In this document: positions 1-7,034 of the stretch, in pieces
Position numbering within the stretch: position 1 is the first letter of the stretch
How the letters are laid out: each line of letters begins with the position of its first letter
Origin: Candidatus Omnitrophota bacterium
GTDB lineage: Bacteria > Omnitrophota > Gorgyraeia > Gygaellales > Profunditerraquicolaceae
DNA: 9,771 nt
Reading direction: 5' to 3'
Assembly: GCA_029563245.1 (NCBI GenBank)
Contig: JAKQSG010000036.1
Coordinates: 1-9,771, forward strand
Notes under the pieces: generated by a model
The model's input: only the letters and a program-made list of their open reading frames with translations
The model's database searches: none
Told to the model about the DNA's origin: nothing
Program-made: the position numbers and the translations under genes

Positions 1-1
1 G

Positions 2-154
2 GTGAATACTAAAGAACTTATTGTGGCTGGGGTTAGAAAAGAAAATGTATTTCCTCCTCAAGCCTGCACCTTCTGCCATAATGATGAATTCTTTTCTTTT
101 CGTAAGGAGGGCCCTGCCTGCGGAAGGATGATTTCGGTGATGATGCTTAAATGA
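2..154 (+). CDS. pgeF: YfiH/PgeF-like (laccase-domain) protein, C-terminal fragment
   Basis: This is the last 50 residues of a gene whose beginning lies before the window; the frame is open from base 2. The fragment has the C-terminal signature of the YfiH/YlmD/PgeF family: a Cys-rich stretch ACTFCHNDEFFSF, then a basic/acidic turn and GRMISVMML. Family members normally show C-T-x-C, an FFSYRR-like motif and a final GRxAxxIxL strand. Family members are about 240-270 residues long and have been reported as polyphenol oxidase, purine nucleoside phosphorylase or peptidoglycan-editing factor, so the exact reaction here is open. Usual metal ligands upstream cannot be checked because they are outside the window. 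The TGA stop overlaps the next ATG as ATGA at 151-154, suggesting translational coupling. Confidence 0.75.
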   Translation: MNTKELIVAGVRKENVFPPQACTFCHNDEFFSFRKEGPACGRMISVMMLK

Positions 155-396
155 GCCTTTCACAAAGGTATAAATTAGAGTTTACGCTGCATGTTTATAA
201 TACTTCCGTTCAGGCGGTTAAGAACGCCTTGGCTGAATTCGGGGATGAATTCAATATCCGGGAATCTTTAAGTAAACAGGAAAAGGGGAGTAATTTTATT
301 GTTAATATGAGCACTGAGGATCCTACGCTTGTCTTTGATATATGTTCTCAGCTTGGAAGGATCAGGTCGGTCAAAATCGACGAGGAGGGTATCTAG
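151..396 (+). CDS. Unknown 81-residue protein, predicted beta-alpha-beta-beta-alpha-beta fold
   Basis: I do not recognise this protein. Its pattern of hydrophobic and polar residues suggests strand (about 8-15, LEFTLHVY), helix (18-30), strand (36-42), strand (48-53, NFIVNM), helix (57-69) and strand (70-77, RIRSVKID). That order is a ferredoxin-like fold as in ACT domains and Pcc1/CTAG proteins; either comparison is only structural inference. It has no signal peptide or membrane segment and one Cys at about residue 65. The start overlaps the preceding stop as ATGA, and the stop TAG (394-396) is followed four bases later by the cutA ATG, so it sits in a tight operon. A strong GAGGAGGG for the next gene lies inside its 3' end (about 382-389). 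Gene reality is supported by this packing and balanced composition. Confidence 0.75.
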   Translation: MSLSQRYKLEFTLHVYNTSVQAVKNALAEFGDEFNIRESLSKQEKGSNFIVNMSTEDPTLVFDICSQLGRIRSVKIDEEGI

Positions 397-400
397 AGAA

Positions 401-712
401 ATGTACAGCCTGGTATTGGTAACTGTCCCGGATAGAAAAGATGCCCGTAGAATAGCAAATGCTTTAATTAAGAATAAACTTGCTGCCTGTGTTAATATTG
501 TGGGTAAGGTGGAGTCTTTATTCTGGTGGGAGGGTAAGGTTGATAAGGCAAGCGAGGCCCTTTTGATTATAAAGTCTAAGAAGGCATTAGTTCCAATGCT
601 TGTAAAGCTGGTAAAATCGCTGCACAGCTATAAGGTTCCCGAAATAATCAGTTTACCCATAACTTCTGGTTTTAGGCCGTATTTAAATTGGATAGATGAA
701 TCTCTCAGGTAA
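401..712 (+). CDS. cutA: CutA divalent-cation tolerance protein
   Basis: A 103-residue protein matching the CutA1 family over its full usual length (about 100-110). Visible hallmarks are the first strand LVLVTVPDRKDARRIANAL, the LAACVNIV segment with the conserved Cys, the SLFWWEGK aromatic strand, the SKKALVPMLVKLVKSLHSY helix, VPEIISLPI, and the C-terminal YLNWI. CutA is a small trimeric cytosolic protein linked genetically to copper and other divalent-metal tolerance; its molecular role remains unsettled. I chose ATG 401 because the protein then begins exactly where the family does and a GAGGAGGG ribosome site lies at about 382-389; an in-frame upstream extension from 329 would overlap the preceding gene by 68 bases. 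Its 3' end overlaps the ccdA start by 17 bases. Confidence 0.93.
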   Translation: MYSLVLVTVPDRKDARRIANALIKNKLAACVNIVGKVESLFWWEGKVDKASEALLIIKSKKALVPMLVKLVKSLHSYKVPEIISLPITSGFRPYLNWIDESLR

Positions 713-1370
713 TCCATTAGATTATATTTTAGCTTTCTTAGGAGGGGTAACGGTTAGTTTTACCCCTTGCGTTTATCCTTTGGTCCCGGTCATCTTAGGG
801 TATATAGGGGTTGAGGGTAAACCAAAATCCAGAGGGTTTATTTTAAGCCTGGTCTATGTAAGCGGCATAGCCTTAACTTATTCAATCTTAGGAGTAGCAG
901 CATCTTTAACCGGTAGGCTCTTCGGCAGTATAAGCACTCATCCCATAACCAATATCGTTGTAGGGTTGGTCATCGCTATCTTTGGTTTCTCCATGCTTGG
1001 CTTATTTTTTACCCCCGGGAATGTAAGCTTAGGTATCAGGCCTGTGCCTATTAAGAGCAATAAATTCATATCTGTTTTCTTTTTAGGCATAACCTCGGGT
1101 TTTATCATTTCTCCCTGCCTTACCCCGGTTCTGGCTTCCATACTCTCTTATCTTGCTACCAGGAAAAATATATTATACGGGGCGAGCCTTTTAGCTGTTT
1201 TTGCTTACGGTATGGGATTAATACTTATTTTATCGGGGGCATTCGCGGGATTATTAAGCAATGTATTAAGGCCCGGCAAGTGGATGGTATATTTTCAGAG
1301 GGCGGCAGGGTTAATATTAGTCTCTATGGGAACCTATTTTATATATAAAGGGGTAATAAGGATAGAATAA
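696..1370 (+). CDS. ccdA: CcdA-type cytochrome c biogenesis / thiol-disulfide transporter
   Basis: A 224-residue integral membrane protein with about six hydrophobic segments, as in CcdA (the shortened relative of the DsbD transmembrane core). The two redox cysteines are visible as T-P-C25-V-Y-P and S-P-C141-L-T-P, each in the Pro-flanked context typical of the family. CcdA moves reducing equivalents from cytosolic thioredoxin across the inner membrane to extracytoplasmic thioredoxin-like partners. The gene directly downstream encodes such a partner, a TlpA-like lipoprotein, with no bases between stop (1368-1370) and start (1371). The ATG at 696 overlaps cutA by 17 bases. The loop between the first three and last three helices (about 105-120) is short, as expected. 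Confidence 0.93.
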   Translation: MNLSGNPLDYILAFLGGVTVSFTPCVYPLVPVILGYIGVEGKPKSRGFILSLVYVSGIALTYSILGVAASLTGRLFGSISTHPITNIVVGLVIAIFGFSMLGLFFTPGNVSLGIRPVPIKSNKFISVFFLGITSGFIISPCLTPVLASILSYLATRKNILYGASLLAVFAYGMGLILILSGAFAGLLSNVLRPGKWMVYFQRAAGLILVSMGTYFIYKGVIRIE

Positions 1371-1871
1371 ATGATAAAGGCAAGGGTATACGTATTAATA
1401 TTGCTGTTTTTCTTTTTGTCCTCAGGATGCAGCTTGGGCAATGATTCTGCGGCTGAGCGGGGACGAGATTCAGCCCCGGAATTTAAGCTGTATGATCTTG
1501 AAGACAATCCGGTTTCCTTGAGAGATTATAAAGGAGTTAAGCCGGTTCTTCTGATATTTTGGACTACCTGGTGCCCTTATTGCAGACTTGCGCTAAGATC
1601 ATTAAAAGACAATTACGGTTTTTATAGTGATATGGGTGTTGAGGTATTGGCTATAAATACCGGAGAATCCGGTAAAAAGGTAAGTAGTTTTGTAGAGGGG
1701 CTTGATTTTGAGTTTAAGAGTCTTCTTGACTTGGATGCCCAGGTTGCCTATGACTACAATGTCTTAGGTGTACCCACCTATTTTCTTATAAGTAAAGAGA
1801 GTAAAATAATATTTAAAGGCAACCGTTTGCCGGAGGCCAGATTGGAAGAATTACTTTCTGGACAGGAATAG
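1371..1871 (+). CDS. TlpA/ResA-like thioredoxin lipoprotein
   Basis: A 166-residue extracytoplasmic thioredoxin-fold protein. Residues 1-20 form a lipoprotein signal: Met-Ile-Lys-Ala-Arg, a hydrophobic core, then lipobox L-S-S-G-C20. A short polar linker leads to the AhpC/TSA-redoxin type fold from about 34. The active site is W67-C68-P69-Y70-C71, preceded by the LLIFWTTW strand, and the cis-proline loop is G-V-P135-T. Such proteins receive electrons from CcdA and reduce disulfides in apocytochromes c or other envelope substrates. The immediately preceding ccdA and an AAGGAT ribosome site (about 1358-1363) support pairing and the start. No cytochrome c gene is visible here, so the substrate is unknown. 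It could equally be called ResA-like. Confidence 0.9.
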   Translation: MIKARVYVLILLFFFLSSGCSLGNDSAAERGRDSAPEFKLYDLEDNPVSLRDYKGVKPVLLIFWTTWCPYCRLALRSLKDNYGFYSDMGVEVLAINTGESGKKVSSFVEGLDFEFKSLLDLDAQVAYDYNVLGVPTYFLISKESKIIFKGNRLPEARLEELLSGQE

Positions 1872-1875
1872 GCTT

Positions 1876-2502
1876 ATGAATGATCGGCAGAGAGGATTAA
1901 TCGACAATTTAGCCAGGAGGAATATAAGCGCGTTTTATTGTAATAATGCCCAGGGCGTTCAGAAGAAGGTTTTAGAGTTAATCCCTGTTGGCGCTAGCGT
2001 GGGGTTTTCCGGATCAAAAACCATTCAGGAGCTGAATCTTATTGAAATACTTAAAAATCAAGGTGTCGAGGTTTTTGATCAGTACGGTTTGGGCGTAGAT
2101 AAAGAAGAAGGGATGAGGCTGAGACAGCTTGGAATAGGGGCTGATTATTATCTAACAAGCGTTAACGCCGTAACTTGGGCTGGAGAGCTTGTTTTCCTAA
2201 GTGCCTTTGGTCATAGGAGCGCAGGCATAGCTAATGCCAAGAATTTAATTATAATGTGCGGAATAAATAAGATTACCGATGACCTTAATACAGCGTTAAG
2301 CCGGGCCAGGGAATATGTTGCTCCTTTAAATTGTAAACGGCTTAACTGGCATTCGGTTTGCCTTGATAAAGGTATCTGCCAAGAGGATGTATGTTTTCCT
2401 CCCCAGTATAAGAGGATGTGCTGCCAAACTTTAATCATAGAAGCAGAAATGAATCCCGGCAGGGTAAAGTTTATCCTCTGCCAAGAAAGCTTAGGTATTT
2501 GA
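1876..2502 (+). CDS. LUD-domain protein (LutC/YkgG-like) with Cys-rich C-terminus
   Basis: A 208-residue single LUD-domain (DUF162) protein. Characteristic segments include VGFSGSKTI at 42-50, ADYYLTSVNAVTWAGELVF at 89-107, the F-G-H-R loop at 111-114, and LIIMCGINKI followed by a helix ending YVAPLN at 124-152. The C-terminal tail carries C153, C162, C168, C173 and the pair C182-C183, a Cys-rich pattern seen in a stand-alone subfamily, possibly for a metal or Fe-S cluster (inference). Related LutC/YkgG proteins act in lactate oxidation with LutA and LutB, but neither partner is next door, so a lactate role is not demonstrated. The ATG follows the preceding TAG by four bases, and an AGGAATAGG-like site provides ribosome binding. 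Confidence 0.85.
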   Translation: MNDRQRGLIDNLARRNISAFYCNNAQGVQKKVLELIPVGASVGFSGSKTIQELNLIEILKNQGVEVFDQYGLGVDKEEGMRLRQLGIGADYYLTSVNAVTWAGELVFLSAFGHRSAGIANAKNLIIMCGINKITDDLNTALSRAREYVAPLNCKRLNWHSVCLDKGICQEDVCFPPQYKRMCCQTLIIEAEMNPGRVKFILCQESLGI

Positions 2503-2504
2503 CC

Positions 2505-3539
2505 ATGCATAATCTGAAGGGCTTAGCTACCGGCATAGGGAGTTTGCCGTATCAGGATGTAGACTCTGCGCTTGACCTGATATTCAAAAATCTCCCCAAT
2601 ATTCCTTTTTGGCCCCAGCTTCCTCAGCGTAATTTGCGCGAAGGGATGGTGGTTCAATTTAGCGAAAATGTACCTTGTTTAAGATTTGGTGATTCAGGTG
2701 TTTATTTTTATCCTCAGAATAAGGAGGAAGAGCTTGAAAAATTCTATGAGAAGGCTATTGACAATGATTTCGACTATTTTAAGATAAGCAGGGAATACGC
2801 CCCGGGGGTCTACAAGTTCTATGAAAGGCTTAAAGGAGAGGCGCTTTCCAAAGTTGAGTTAATCAAACTTCAGGTTACCGGTCCGTTTACCTTTGCCGCA
2901 GCGATTAATGATGAGAATGGGGCCGCCCTTATGCATGATAAGATATTTATGCAGGCGGTAATAAAGTCTTTAAATATGAAGGCGCTTTGGCAGTTTAATA
3001 TGTTCAAGGAGTTCGGTAAGAAAATGGCTATGTTTATTGATGAGCCTTATCTTGGGTGCTTTGGTTCTGCCTACACCCCTTTAGAAAAGAAGGATGTGGT
3101 CGGCTCCCTGGCAGAATTTACCGACGGGCTTAAATCTGAATCTGTTATGCTGGGAGTGCATTGTTGTGGCAATACGGACTGGAGTATATTCACTGATTCC
3201 AAAGATATTGATATTATAAGTTTTGATGCTTTTGATTATCAGGATAAGTTCGTGCTTTATGCAGATAGCATTAAATCATTTTTAAGCCGGGGAGGGGTTA
3301 TCTGCTGGGGGATTGTCCCGACCCAAGAGTTTACCGGACAAGAAGATGTGGCGCTTTTAATCCGTAGGCTCCGCCAAGGAATAGATAGCCTGGTGAAGAA
3401 GGGGATAGATGAGGAATTGCTTAAAGAGAGGCTTATTATCTCTCCTGCCTGCGGGTTAGGCACATTCGCTCCGCAGAAAGCTGAAAAGATATTCAGCCTT
3501 CTTAGGGAAACATCCGATTTCATCAGAGGAAACTTCTAA
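2505..3539 (+). CDS. MetE-like (core) zinc-dependent methyltransferase
   Basis: A 344-residue protein of the MetE C-terminal/UROD-like TIM-barrel superfamily. It opens with TGIGSLPYQD at 9-18 and FWPQLPQR at 35-42. It carries a zinc-site motif H219-C220-C221-G-N and a second ligand in P-A-C316-G-L-G; the spacing between C221 and C316 resembles that of the two Cys ligands in E. coli MetE (643 and 726). The MetE glutamate ligand has no obvious Glu; D241 or D244 in SFDAFDY may stand in. Classical MetE is about 750 residues with an N-terminal barrel that is absent here. Known short relatives include folate-independent methionine synthases and corrinoid-protein methyltransferases; the methyl donor here cannot be told. 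I chose ATG 2505, three bases after the LUD stop, because an upstream start at 2418 would add non-family sequence overlapping that gene. Confidence 0.82.
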   Translation: MHNLKGLATGIGSLPYQDVDSALDLIFKNLPNIPFWPQLPQRNLREGMVVQFSENVPCLRFGDSGVYFYPQNKEEELEKFYEKAIDNDFDYFKISREYAPGVYKFYERLKGEALSKVELIKLQVTGPFTFAAAINDENGAALMHDKIFMQAVIKSLNMKALWQFNMFKEFGKKMAMFIDEPYLGCFGSAYTPLEKKDVVGSLAEFTDGLKSESVMLGVHCCGNTDWSIFTDSKDIDIISFDAFDYQDKFVLYADSIKSFLSRGGVICWGIVPTQEFTGQEDVALLIRRLRQGIDSLVKKGIDEELLKERLIISPACGLGTFAPQKAEKIFSLLRETSDFIRGNF

Positions 3540-3550
3540 AAATAAATTAT

Positions 3551-3579
3551 TTGACAAACTGTAATAAAAGTTATATTAT
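3551..3579 (+). promoter_or_regulatory. Sigma70-type promoter of the por operon
   Basis: A perfect -35 TTGACA (3551-3556), a 17-base spacer and a -10 TATTAT (3574-3579, one mismatch to TATAAT) lie in the 77-base gap before porC. The predicted transcript would start near 3586, giving a leader of about 30 bases with an AGGGA ribosome site at 3601-3605. No operator-like palindrome was seen. Confidence 0.75.
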
Positions 3580-3616
3580 ACTTAAACATTTTCACCTTTA
3601 AGGGAATATAAAATAA

Positions 3617-4168
3617 ATGAAAGAAATACGTATCCACGCCCGCGCAGGGCAGGGGGCAATAACTACAGCTTCATTATTAGGATATGCCTATTTTCTAAAA
3701 GGCATGTACCCTTATGCCTTCCCAAGTTTTGGCGCTGCCCGTATGGGCGCTCCTATGAATGCTTTTGTGCGTGTTGATTCTAAGCCGGTTCGCTTAAGAA
3801 GCCAGATTTATGAGCCCAATTATTTATTGATAGTAGACCATACTATTATGCGAGGTTTTAATTGTTTCTCTGGTTTGAAAGAAGACGGCGTTGCTATTAT
3901 TAACGCTAAAGAAGGCGCAATTGAGGTTCCGAAGATTAAGGCTAAGCAGAAAGTATTTATTGTGCCGGCCAATGAAATTGCCTTAAAGCATATAGGAAGG
4001 CCCTTAGGTAATACTTCTATGTTGGGGGCTTTCTGTGCAGCTACAAAAGAATTAAGCCTGGAAGATCTTAACGCCGCTATTAAGCATAGGTTTGATTTAA
4101 AATTACAAGAAGTAAACATTAAAGCGGCAAAGGAAGGATTTGATTATGTTCGGTCCATTAGTGTGTAA
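3617..4168 (+). CDS. porC: Pyruvate:ferredoxin oxidoreductase, gamma subunit
   Basis: A 183-residue gamma subunit of the four-subunit 2-oxoacid:ferredoxin oxidoreductase family. It begins with the family signature I-R-I-H-A-R-A-G-Q-G-A-I-T-T-A-S at 4-19, followed by the aromatic YPYAFPSFGAARMGAPM segment (31-47), where homologues have a P-x-F/Y-G-x-x-x-R-G pattern. In POR this domain shields the TPP site and contributes to coenzyme A binding. The length is normal for a separate gamma subunit. Delta, alpha and beta follow with overlaps, the classical gamma-delta-alpha-beta order. The ATG lies 11 bases after AGGGA; its promoter is recognisable immediately upstream. Confidence 0.93.
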   Translation: MKEIRIHARAGQGAITTASLLGYAYFLKGMYPYAFPSFGAARMGAPMNAFVRVDSKPVRLRSQIYEPNYLLIVDHTIMRGFNCFSGLKEDGVAIINAKEGAIEVPKIKAKQKVFIVPANEIALKHIGRPLGNTSMLGAFCAATKELSLEDLNAAIKHRFDLKLQEVNIKAAKEGFDYVRSISV

Positions 4169-4406
4169 GCCCGGATCAAGCAGGAATAATAAGACCGGCC
4201 CATGGCGTACTGAATTGCGTCCTAAGTTCCTTAAGAAAGCATGTATTGCCTGTAATATGTGCTTAGTTGTCTGCCCCGAGTCTTGCATAACCGGGCAAGG
4301 CAAGAATAATTATGATTTTGACCCTGATTTCTGCAAGGGATGTGGAAGTTGTGCGGCAGTTTGCCCCAAAAAAGATATAGAGATGGTTAAGGAAGATAGC
4401 ATATGA
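4146..4406 (+). CDS. porD: Pyruvate:ferredoxin oxidoreductase, delta subunit (2x[4Fe-4S])
   Basis: An 86-residue bacterial-type two-cluster ferredoxin subunit. Two CxxCxxCxxxCP motifs are complete: C33, C36, C39, C43 and C63, C66, C69, C73. Ahead of them is the PorD-specific stretch TGPWRTELRP, corresponding to the WRTxxP motif of pyruvate/2-ketoisovalerate oxidoreductase delta subunits. It relays electrons from the cluster in the beta subunit to external ferredoxin. I prefer ATG 4146 over a TTG at 4140 because AAGGAAGG at about 4130-4137 is then eight bases away. The gene overlaps porC by 23 bases, and its TGA overlaps the porA ATG as ATGA at 4403-4406. Confidence 0.95.
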   Translation: MFGPLVCKPGSSRNNKTGPWRTELRPKFLKKACIACNMCLVVCPESCITGQGKNNYDFDPDFCKGCGSCAAVCPKKDIEMVKEDSI

Positions 4407-5584
4407 AGGAGTTATTAGAGGGTTCATTAGCTGTAGCTGAGGTAGTTAGGTTATGTAGGCCGGGGGTCATCTCCGCCTATCCTATCACCCCTCAGACGCA
4501 TATAGTTGAAGAGCTGGCCCAGATAGTGGCAAACGGGAAGCTTAATGCTCAATTTGTTAATGTCGAAAGCGAACATTCCGCAGCCTCGACTGTATTAGGT
4601 TCGGTTGCCTGCGGTGTTCGTAGTTACACCGCCACAAGCTCTCAGGGGTTGTTCCTGATGGCAGAGGTGCTTTATAATATTGCAGGCATGCGTCTTCCGG
4701 TAATTATGACCACCGCTGCGCGCGCCATTTCTGCACCGATTAATATTTGGAATGACCATCAAGATGTTGTTTCTTTACGTGATTCAGGCTGGATTCAATT
4801 GCATGCCGAGGATATTCAGGAGGCGGTAGATCTGCATCTTATCGCCTATAGATTAGGTGAAGATAAATCTATTATGCTCCCGGTTATGGTATGTATGGAC
4901 GGTTTTATACTCACCCATGGGTTAGAGACCGTAAATATGCCTTCCCAGGAAGAGGTAGATAAATTTCTTCCTCCTTACAAAGCCCCTTATAAATTAGATG
5001 TAACAAATCCTCTGACCTTGGGGCCGTTAGTTGACCCGGAGTTTTATACAGAGGCGCGTTTTGCCCTTAACGAAACCCATAAAGAAGCCTTGGCGCTTAT
5101 ACCTAAGATTACCAGCGAGTTTTCTAATGTTTTTGGGCGTAATTATAATGGTTTGGTAGAAGAGTACCAGATGAAAGATGCAGAGCGTGTGATTGTGGCT
5201 ATGGGTTCGGTTTGCGGTACGATTAAAGATGTAATAGATGAATTGAGAAAGAAGGGGAAGAAGGTAGGGTTGCTTAAGGTAACATCTTTAAGGCCTTTCC
5301 CGTCAAGCCATATTTATGAAGCTTTGAAGAATGCGACTAAGGTTGCCGTGATTGACCGGGCACTTTCTTTGGGTTCTTTTGCCCCGCTTGCCTCTGAAAT
5401 AAAAGCAGTTTTCTTCGGGAAGGTTAAGAAGCCAAAAGTTATAAGTAGTTTTATAGTGGGCTTAGGCGGTCGTGATATTACAAGGGAATCAATTAAAGAG
5501 ATCTTTCGGCTCCTAACCGGCAAAGAGAAGCAGGGGGAGTTCATTGATTTAAAGCCTGAGCTTTTGAAGGAGAGTTATGAGTAA
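4403..5584 (+). CDS. porA: Pyruvate:ferredoxin oxidoreductase, alpha subunit
   Basis: A 393-residue alpha subunit, normal length for the four-subunit enzyme. The N-terminal pyrimidine-binding TPP domain shows the hallmark AYPITPQT (about 25-32), the conserved glutamate region VESEHSA near residue 55, and TATSSQGLFLMAE near 75-88. A transketolase-C-like domain follows from about 255 (ERVIVAMGSVCGTIKD) and includes GLLKVTSLRPFP and the GLGGRDIT segment near the C-terminus. With beta it forms the thiamine-diphosphate active site that cleaves pyruvate, or in reverse reduces acetyl-CoA plus CO2. An AAGGAAG ribosome site lies seven bases before the ATG; the end overlaps porB by eight bases. Specificity for pyruvate over branched-chain oxoacids is favoured by gene order but not proven. 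Confidence 0.95.
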   Translation: MKELLEGSLAVAEVVRLCRPGVISAYPITPQTHIVEELAQIVANGKLNAQFVNVESEHSAASTVLGSVACGVRSYTATSSQGLFLMAEVLYNIAGMRLPVIMTTAARAISAPINIWNDHQDVVSLRDSGWIQLHAEDIQEAVDLHLIAYRLGEDKSIMLPVMVCMDGFILTHGLETVNMPSQEEVDKFLPPYKAPYKLDVTNPLTLGPLVDPEFYTEARFALNETHKEALALIPKITSEFSNVFGRNYNGLVEEYQMKDAERVIVAMGSVCGTIKDVIDELRKKGKKVGLLKVTSLRPFPSSHIYEALKNATKVAVIDRALSLGSFAPLASEIKAVFFGKVKKPKVISSFIVGLGGRDITRESIKEIFRLLTGKEKQGEFIDLKPELLKESYE

Positions 5585-6473
5585 AACCTTATTTAATTCC
5601 GGGCATACCGCTTGCGCGGGTTGCGGGCAATCTATGGCGGCGCGCCTGGTTATTGATGCCGCAGGTCCGAATACTATAATAGTCAATAATACCGGCTGCC
5701 TTGAGGTTTTTTCCACAAAATATCCCGAAACAAGCTGGGGGGTGCCTTTTATTCATTCCCTTTTCGAGAATGCTGCCGCGGTTGCATCAGGAGTTGAATC
5801 CGCGATAAAATATCTAGGTAAAGCTGATGAGATTAATATTATTGCACAGGCAGGTGATGGCGGAACTGCGGATATAGGCCTTCAGGCTTTATCCGGGATG
5901 CTGGAACGTGGACATAATATTTTGTATGTTTGTTATGATAATGAGGCCTATATGAATACCGGAGTCCAGCGTAGCGGCCTGACGCCATTTGATACTAATA
6001 CTACTACTAGTCCTGTCGGGAGTATCTCTTCCGGAAATTTAAGGCCTAAGAAACCTGTGCCTGAGATTGCCAATGCCCATGGGATACCTTATGTGGCTAC
6101 GGCTTCGGCAGGGTTCCCTCAGGATTTACAGAGGAAGGTTAAGAAGGCGATTTCTATAAAGGGGCCTAAATATATTCAGGTGCATGTCCCCTGTCCTTTA
6201 GGCTGGAGGCATGAGACGAATCTTACTATTAATGTAGCAAAGCTTGCGGTTGAGACCGGGCTTTACCCATTGATTGAATATGAAAATTGCATAATCTCTG
6301 CTCGTCGCCAGATTACTCCTAAGCCTGTTGAGGAGTATCTAAAGGTCCAGGGTAGGTTTAAACATCTGCTTAAAAAGCCCGAAGAGATTAAGAAAATTCA
6401 GGATATAGCAGATAATAATATCAAGAAGTACGGGTTGAAGGTAGAACAGCAGCAGATTAGCCCTTCGGCTTGA
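5577..6473 (+). CDS. porB: Pyruvate:ferredoxin oxidoreductase, beta subunit
   Basis: A 298-residue catalytic beta subunit carrying TPP and the proximal [4Fe-4S] cluster. Cluster ligands are visible: C13 and C16 in HTACAGCGQ, C41 in NNTGCLEVF and C206 in VPCPLGW. The TPP/Mg motif starts at G93-D94-G95-G96 and closes with D121-N122-E123-A124-Y125-M126-N127-T128-G129, followed by QRSGLTPF. The last 70 residues or so are a Lys-rich tail (KVQGRFKHLLKKPEEIKKIQ) typical of PorB. It overlaps porA by eight bases, with an AAGGAG just upstream, so synthesis of the two active-site subunits is probably coupled. After the stop there are 73 bases before the ferritin gene, without a convincing terminator. 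Confidence 0.95.
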   Translation: MSKTLFNSGHTACAGCGQSMAARLVIDAAGPNTIIVNNTGCLEVFSTKYPETSWGVPFIHSLFENAAAVASGVESAIKYLGKADEINIIAQAGDGGTADIGLQALSGMLERGHNILYVCYDNEAYMNTGVQRSGLTPFDTNTTTSPVGSISSGNLRPKKPVPEIANAHGIPYVATASAGFPQDLQRKVKKAISIKGPKYIQVHVPCPLGWRHETNLTINVAKLAVETGLYPLIEYENCIISARRQITPKPVEEYLKVQGRFKHLLKKPEEIKKIQDIADNNIKKYGLKVEQQQISPSA

Positions 6474-6546
6474 GTCGGGTTCTGTTAATTGCATGCTGCT
6501 TAGGGCTTTGTAGAAGTAAGGGTAATGAAAATTGAGGAGGTGCAAT

Positions 6547-7026
6547 ATGGGCAAGAAGGCAAGGGCAATAACAGAGATTAGTTTAAAAGATCTGGCTAAG
6601 GATTTGAATAAGGCTTATGCTGATGAATGGCTGGCGTATTATCTTTATTGGTATATGGCTCAGACAGTTTCCGGAAGGAATTACCATGGAGTGAAGGCCG
6701 CCTTGGAAAAGTTAGCAAAGGATGAGCTGGAGCATGCAGGCGAGTTGGCGGATTTAATTAGCAAGTTGGGAGATGTCCCTGTAGCTAACCCTATGGATTT
6801 GGAGAAAAATGCTAATGCTCCTTATCTTCTCCCTCCGAAGAACACCGCGGATATTAATCGTATTATCCGCATTGTTTCTGAGGCCGAGGCAGAGGCGATA
6901 GAGGTTTATAATAAGTTAGCTAAAAAGACATTTGGTAAAGAGCATGTTATCTATCAGGTAATTACGCATATTTTGTCGGAAGAGATTGATCATGAAGAGA
7001 TGTTTGAGAATCTTTTAGAAAGATAG
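6547..7026 (+). CDS. Bacterioferritin/DPS-like diiron ferritin
   Basis: A 159-residue four-helix-bundle ferritin-like protein. The diiron ligands can be placed: E27 (ADEWLAYY), E60 and H63 (DELEHA), a glutamate among E112/E114/E116 (SEAEAEAIEVY), and E146 with H149 (EEIDHEE). This two-ExxH arrangement is that of bacterioferritin and DPS-like proteins rather than classical Dps with an inter-subunit site. No Cys is present, unlike archaeal DPS-like proteins with paired Cys. Heme binding is not predictable. Likely roles are iron storage and peroxide or oxygen detoxification. I chose ATG 6547 because a full AGGAGGT lies at 6535-6541; an in-frame TTG at 6532 sits upstream of that site. It lies between POR and ferredoxin in one transcription unit, suggesting protection or iron supply for these Fe-S proteins (inference). 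Confidence 0.88.
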   Translation: MGKKARAITEISLKDLAKDLNKAYADEWLAYYLYWYMAQTVSGRNYHGVKAALEKLAKDELEHAGELADLISKLGDVPVANPMDLEKNANAPYLLPPKNTADINRIIRIVSEAEAEAIEVYNKLAKKTFGKEHVIYQVITHILSEEIDHEEMFENLLER

Positions 7027-7034
7027 GAGAAAAG

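Noticed and set aside
329..400. Upstream extension of cutA and of the MetE-like gene (2418-2504) to longer frames
   Set aside because: Both extensions overlap the preceding gene heavily and add residues absent from the families; the internal ATGs fit the family starts.
4103..4303. Minus-strand open frame across the porC/porD junction, and similar antisense frames elsewhere
   Set aside because: They overlap confidently assigned genes on the other strand and encode no recognisable motif.
6468..6497. Possible stem in the 3' end of porB (AGCC/GGCT and a weaker AGCCC/GGGTT pairing) as a terminator before the ferritin gene
   Set aside because: The stems are only four or five base pairs, one with a long loop, and no U tract follows.
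6532..6546. TTG start giving a five-residue extension of the ferritin
   Set aside because: It would place the AGGAGGT ribosome site inside the coding sequence; ATG 6547 is ideally spaced from it.
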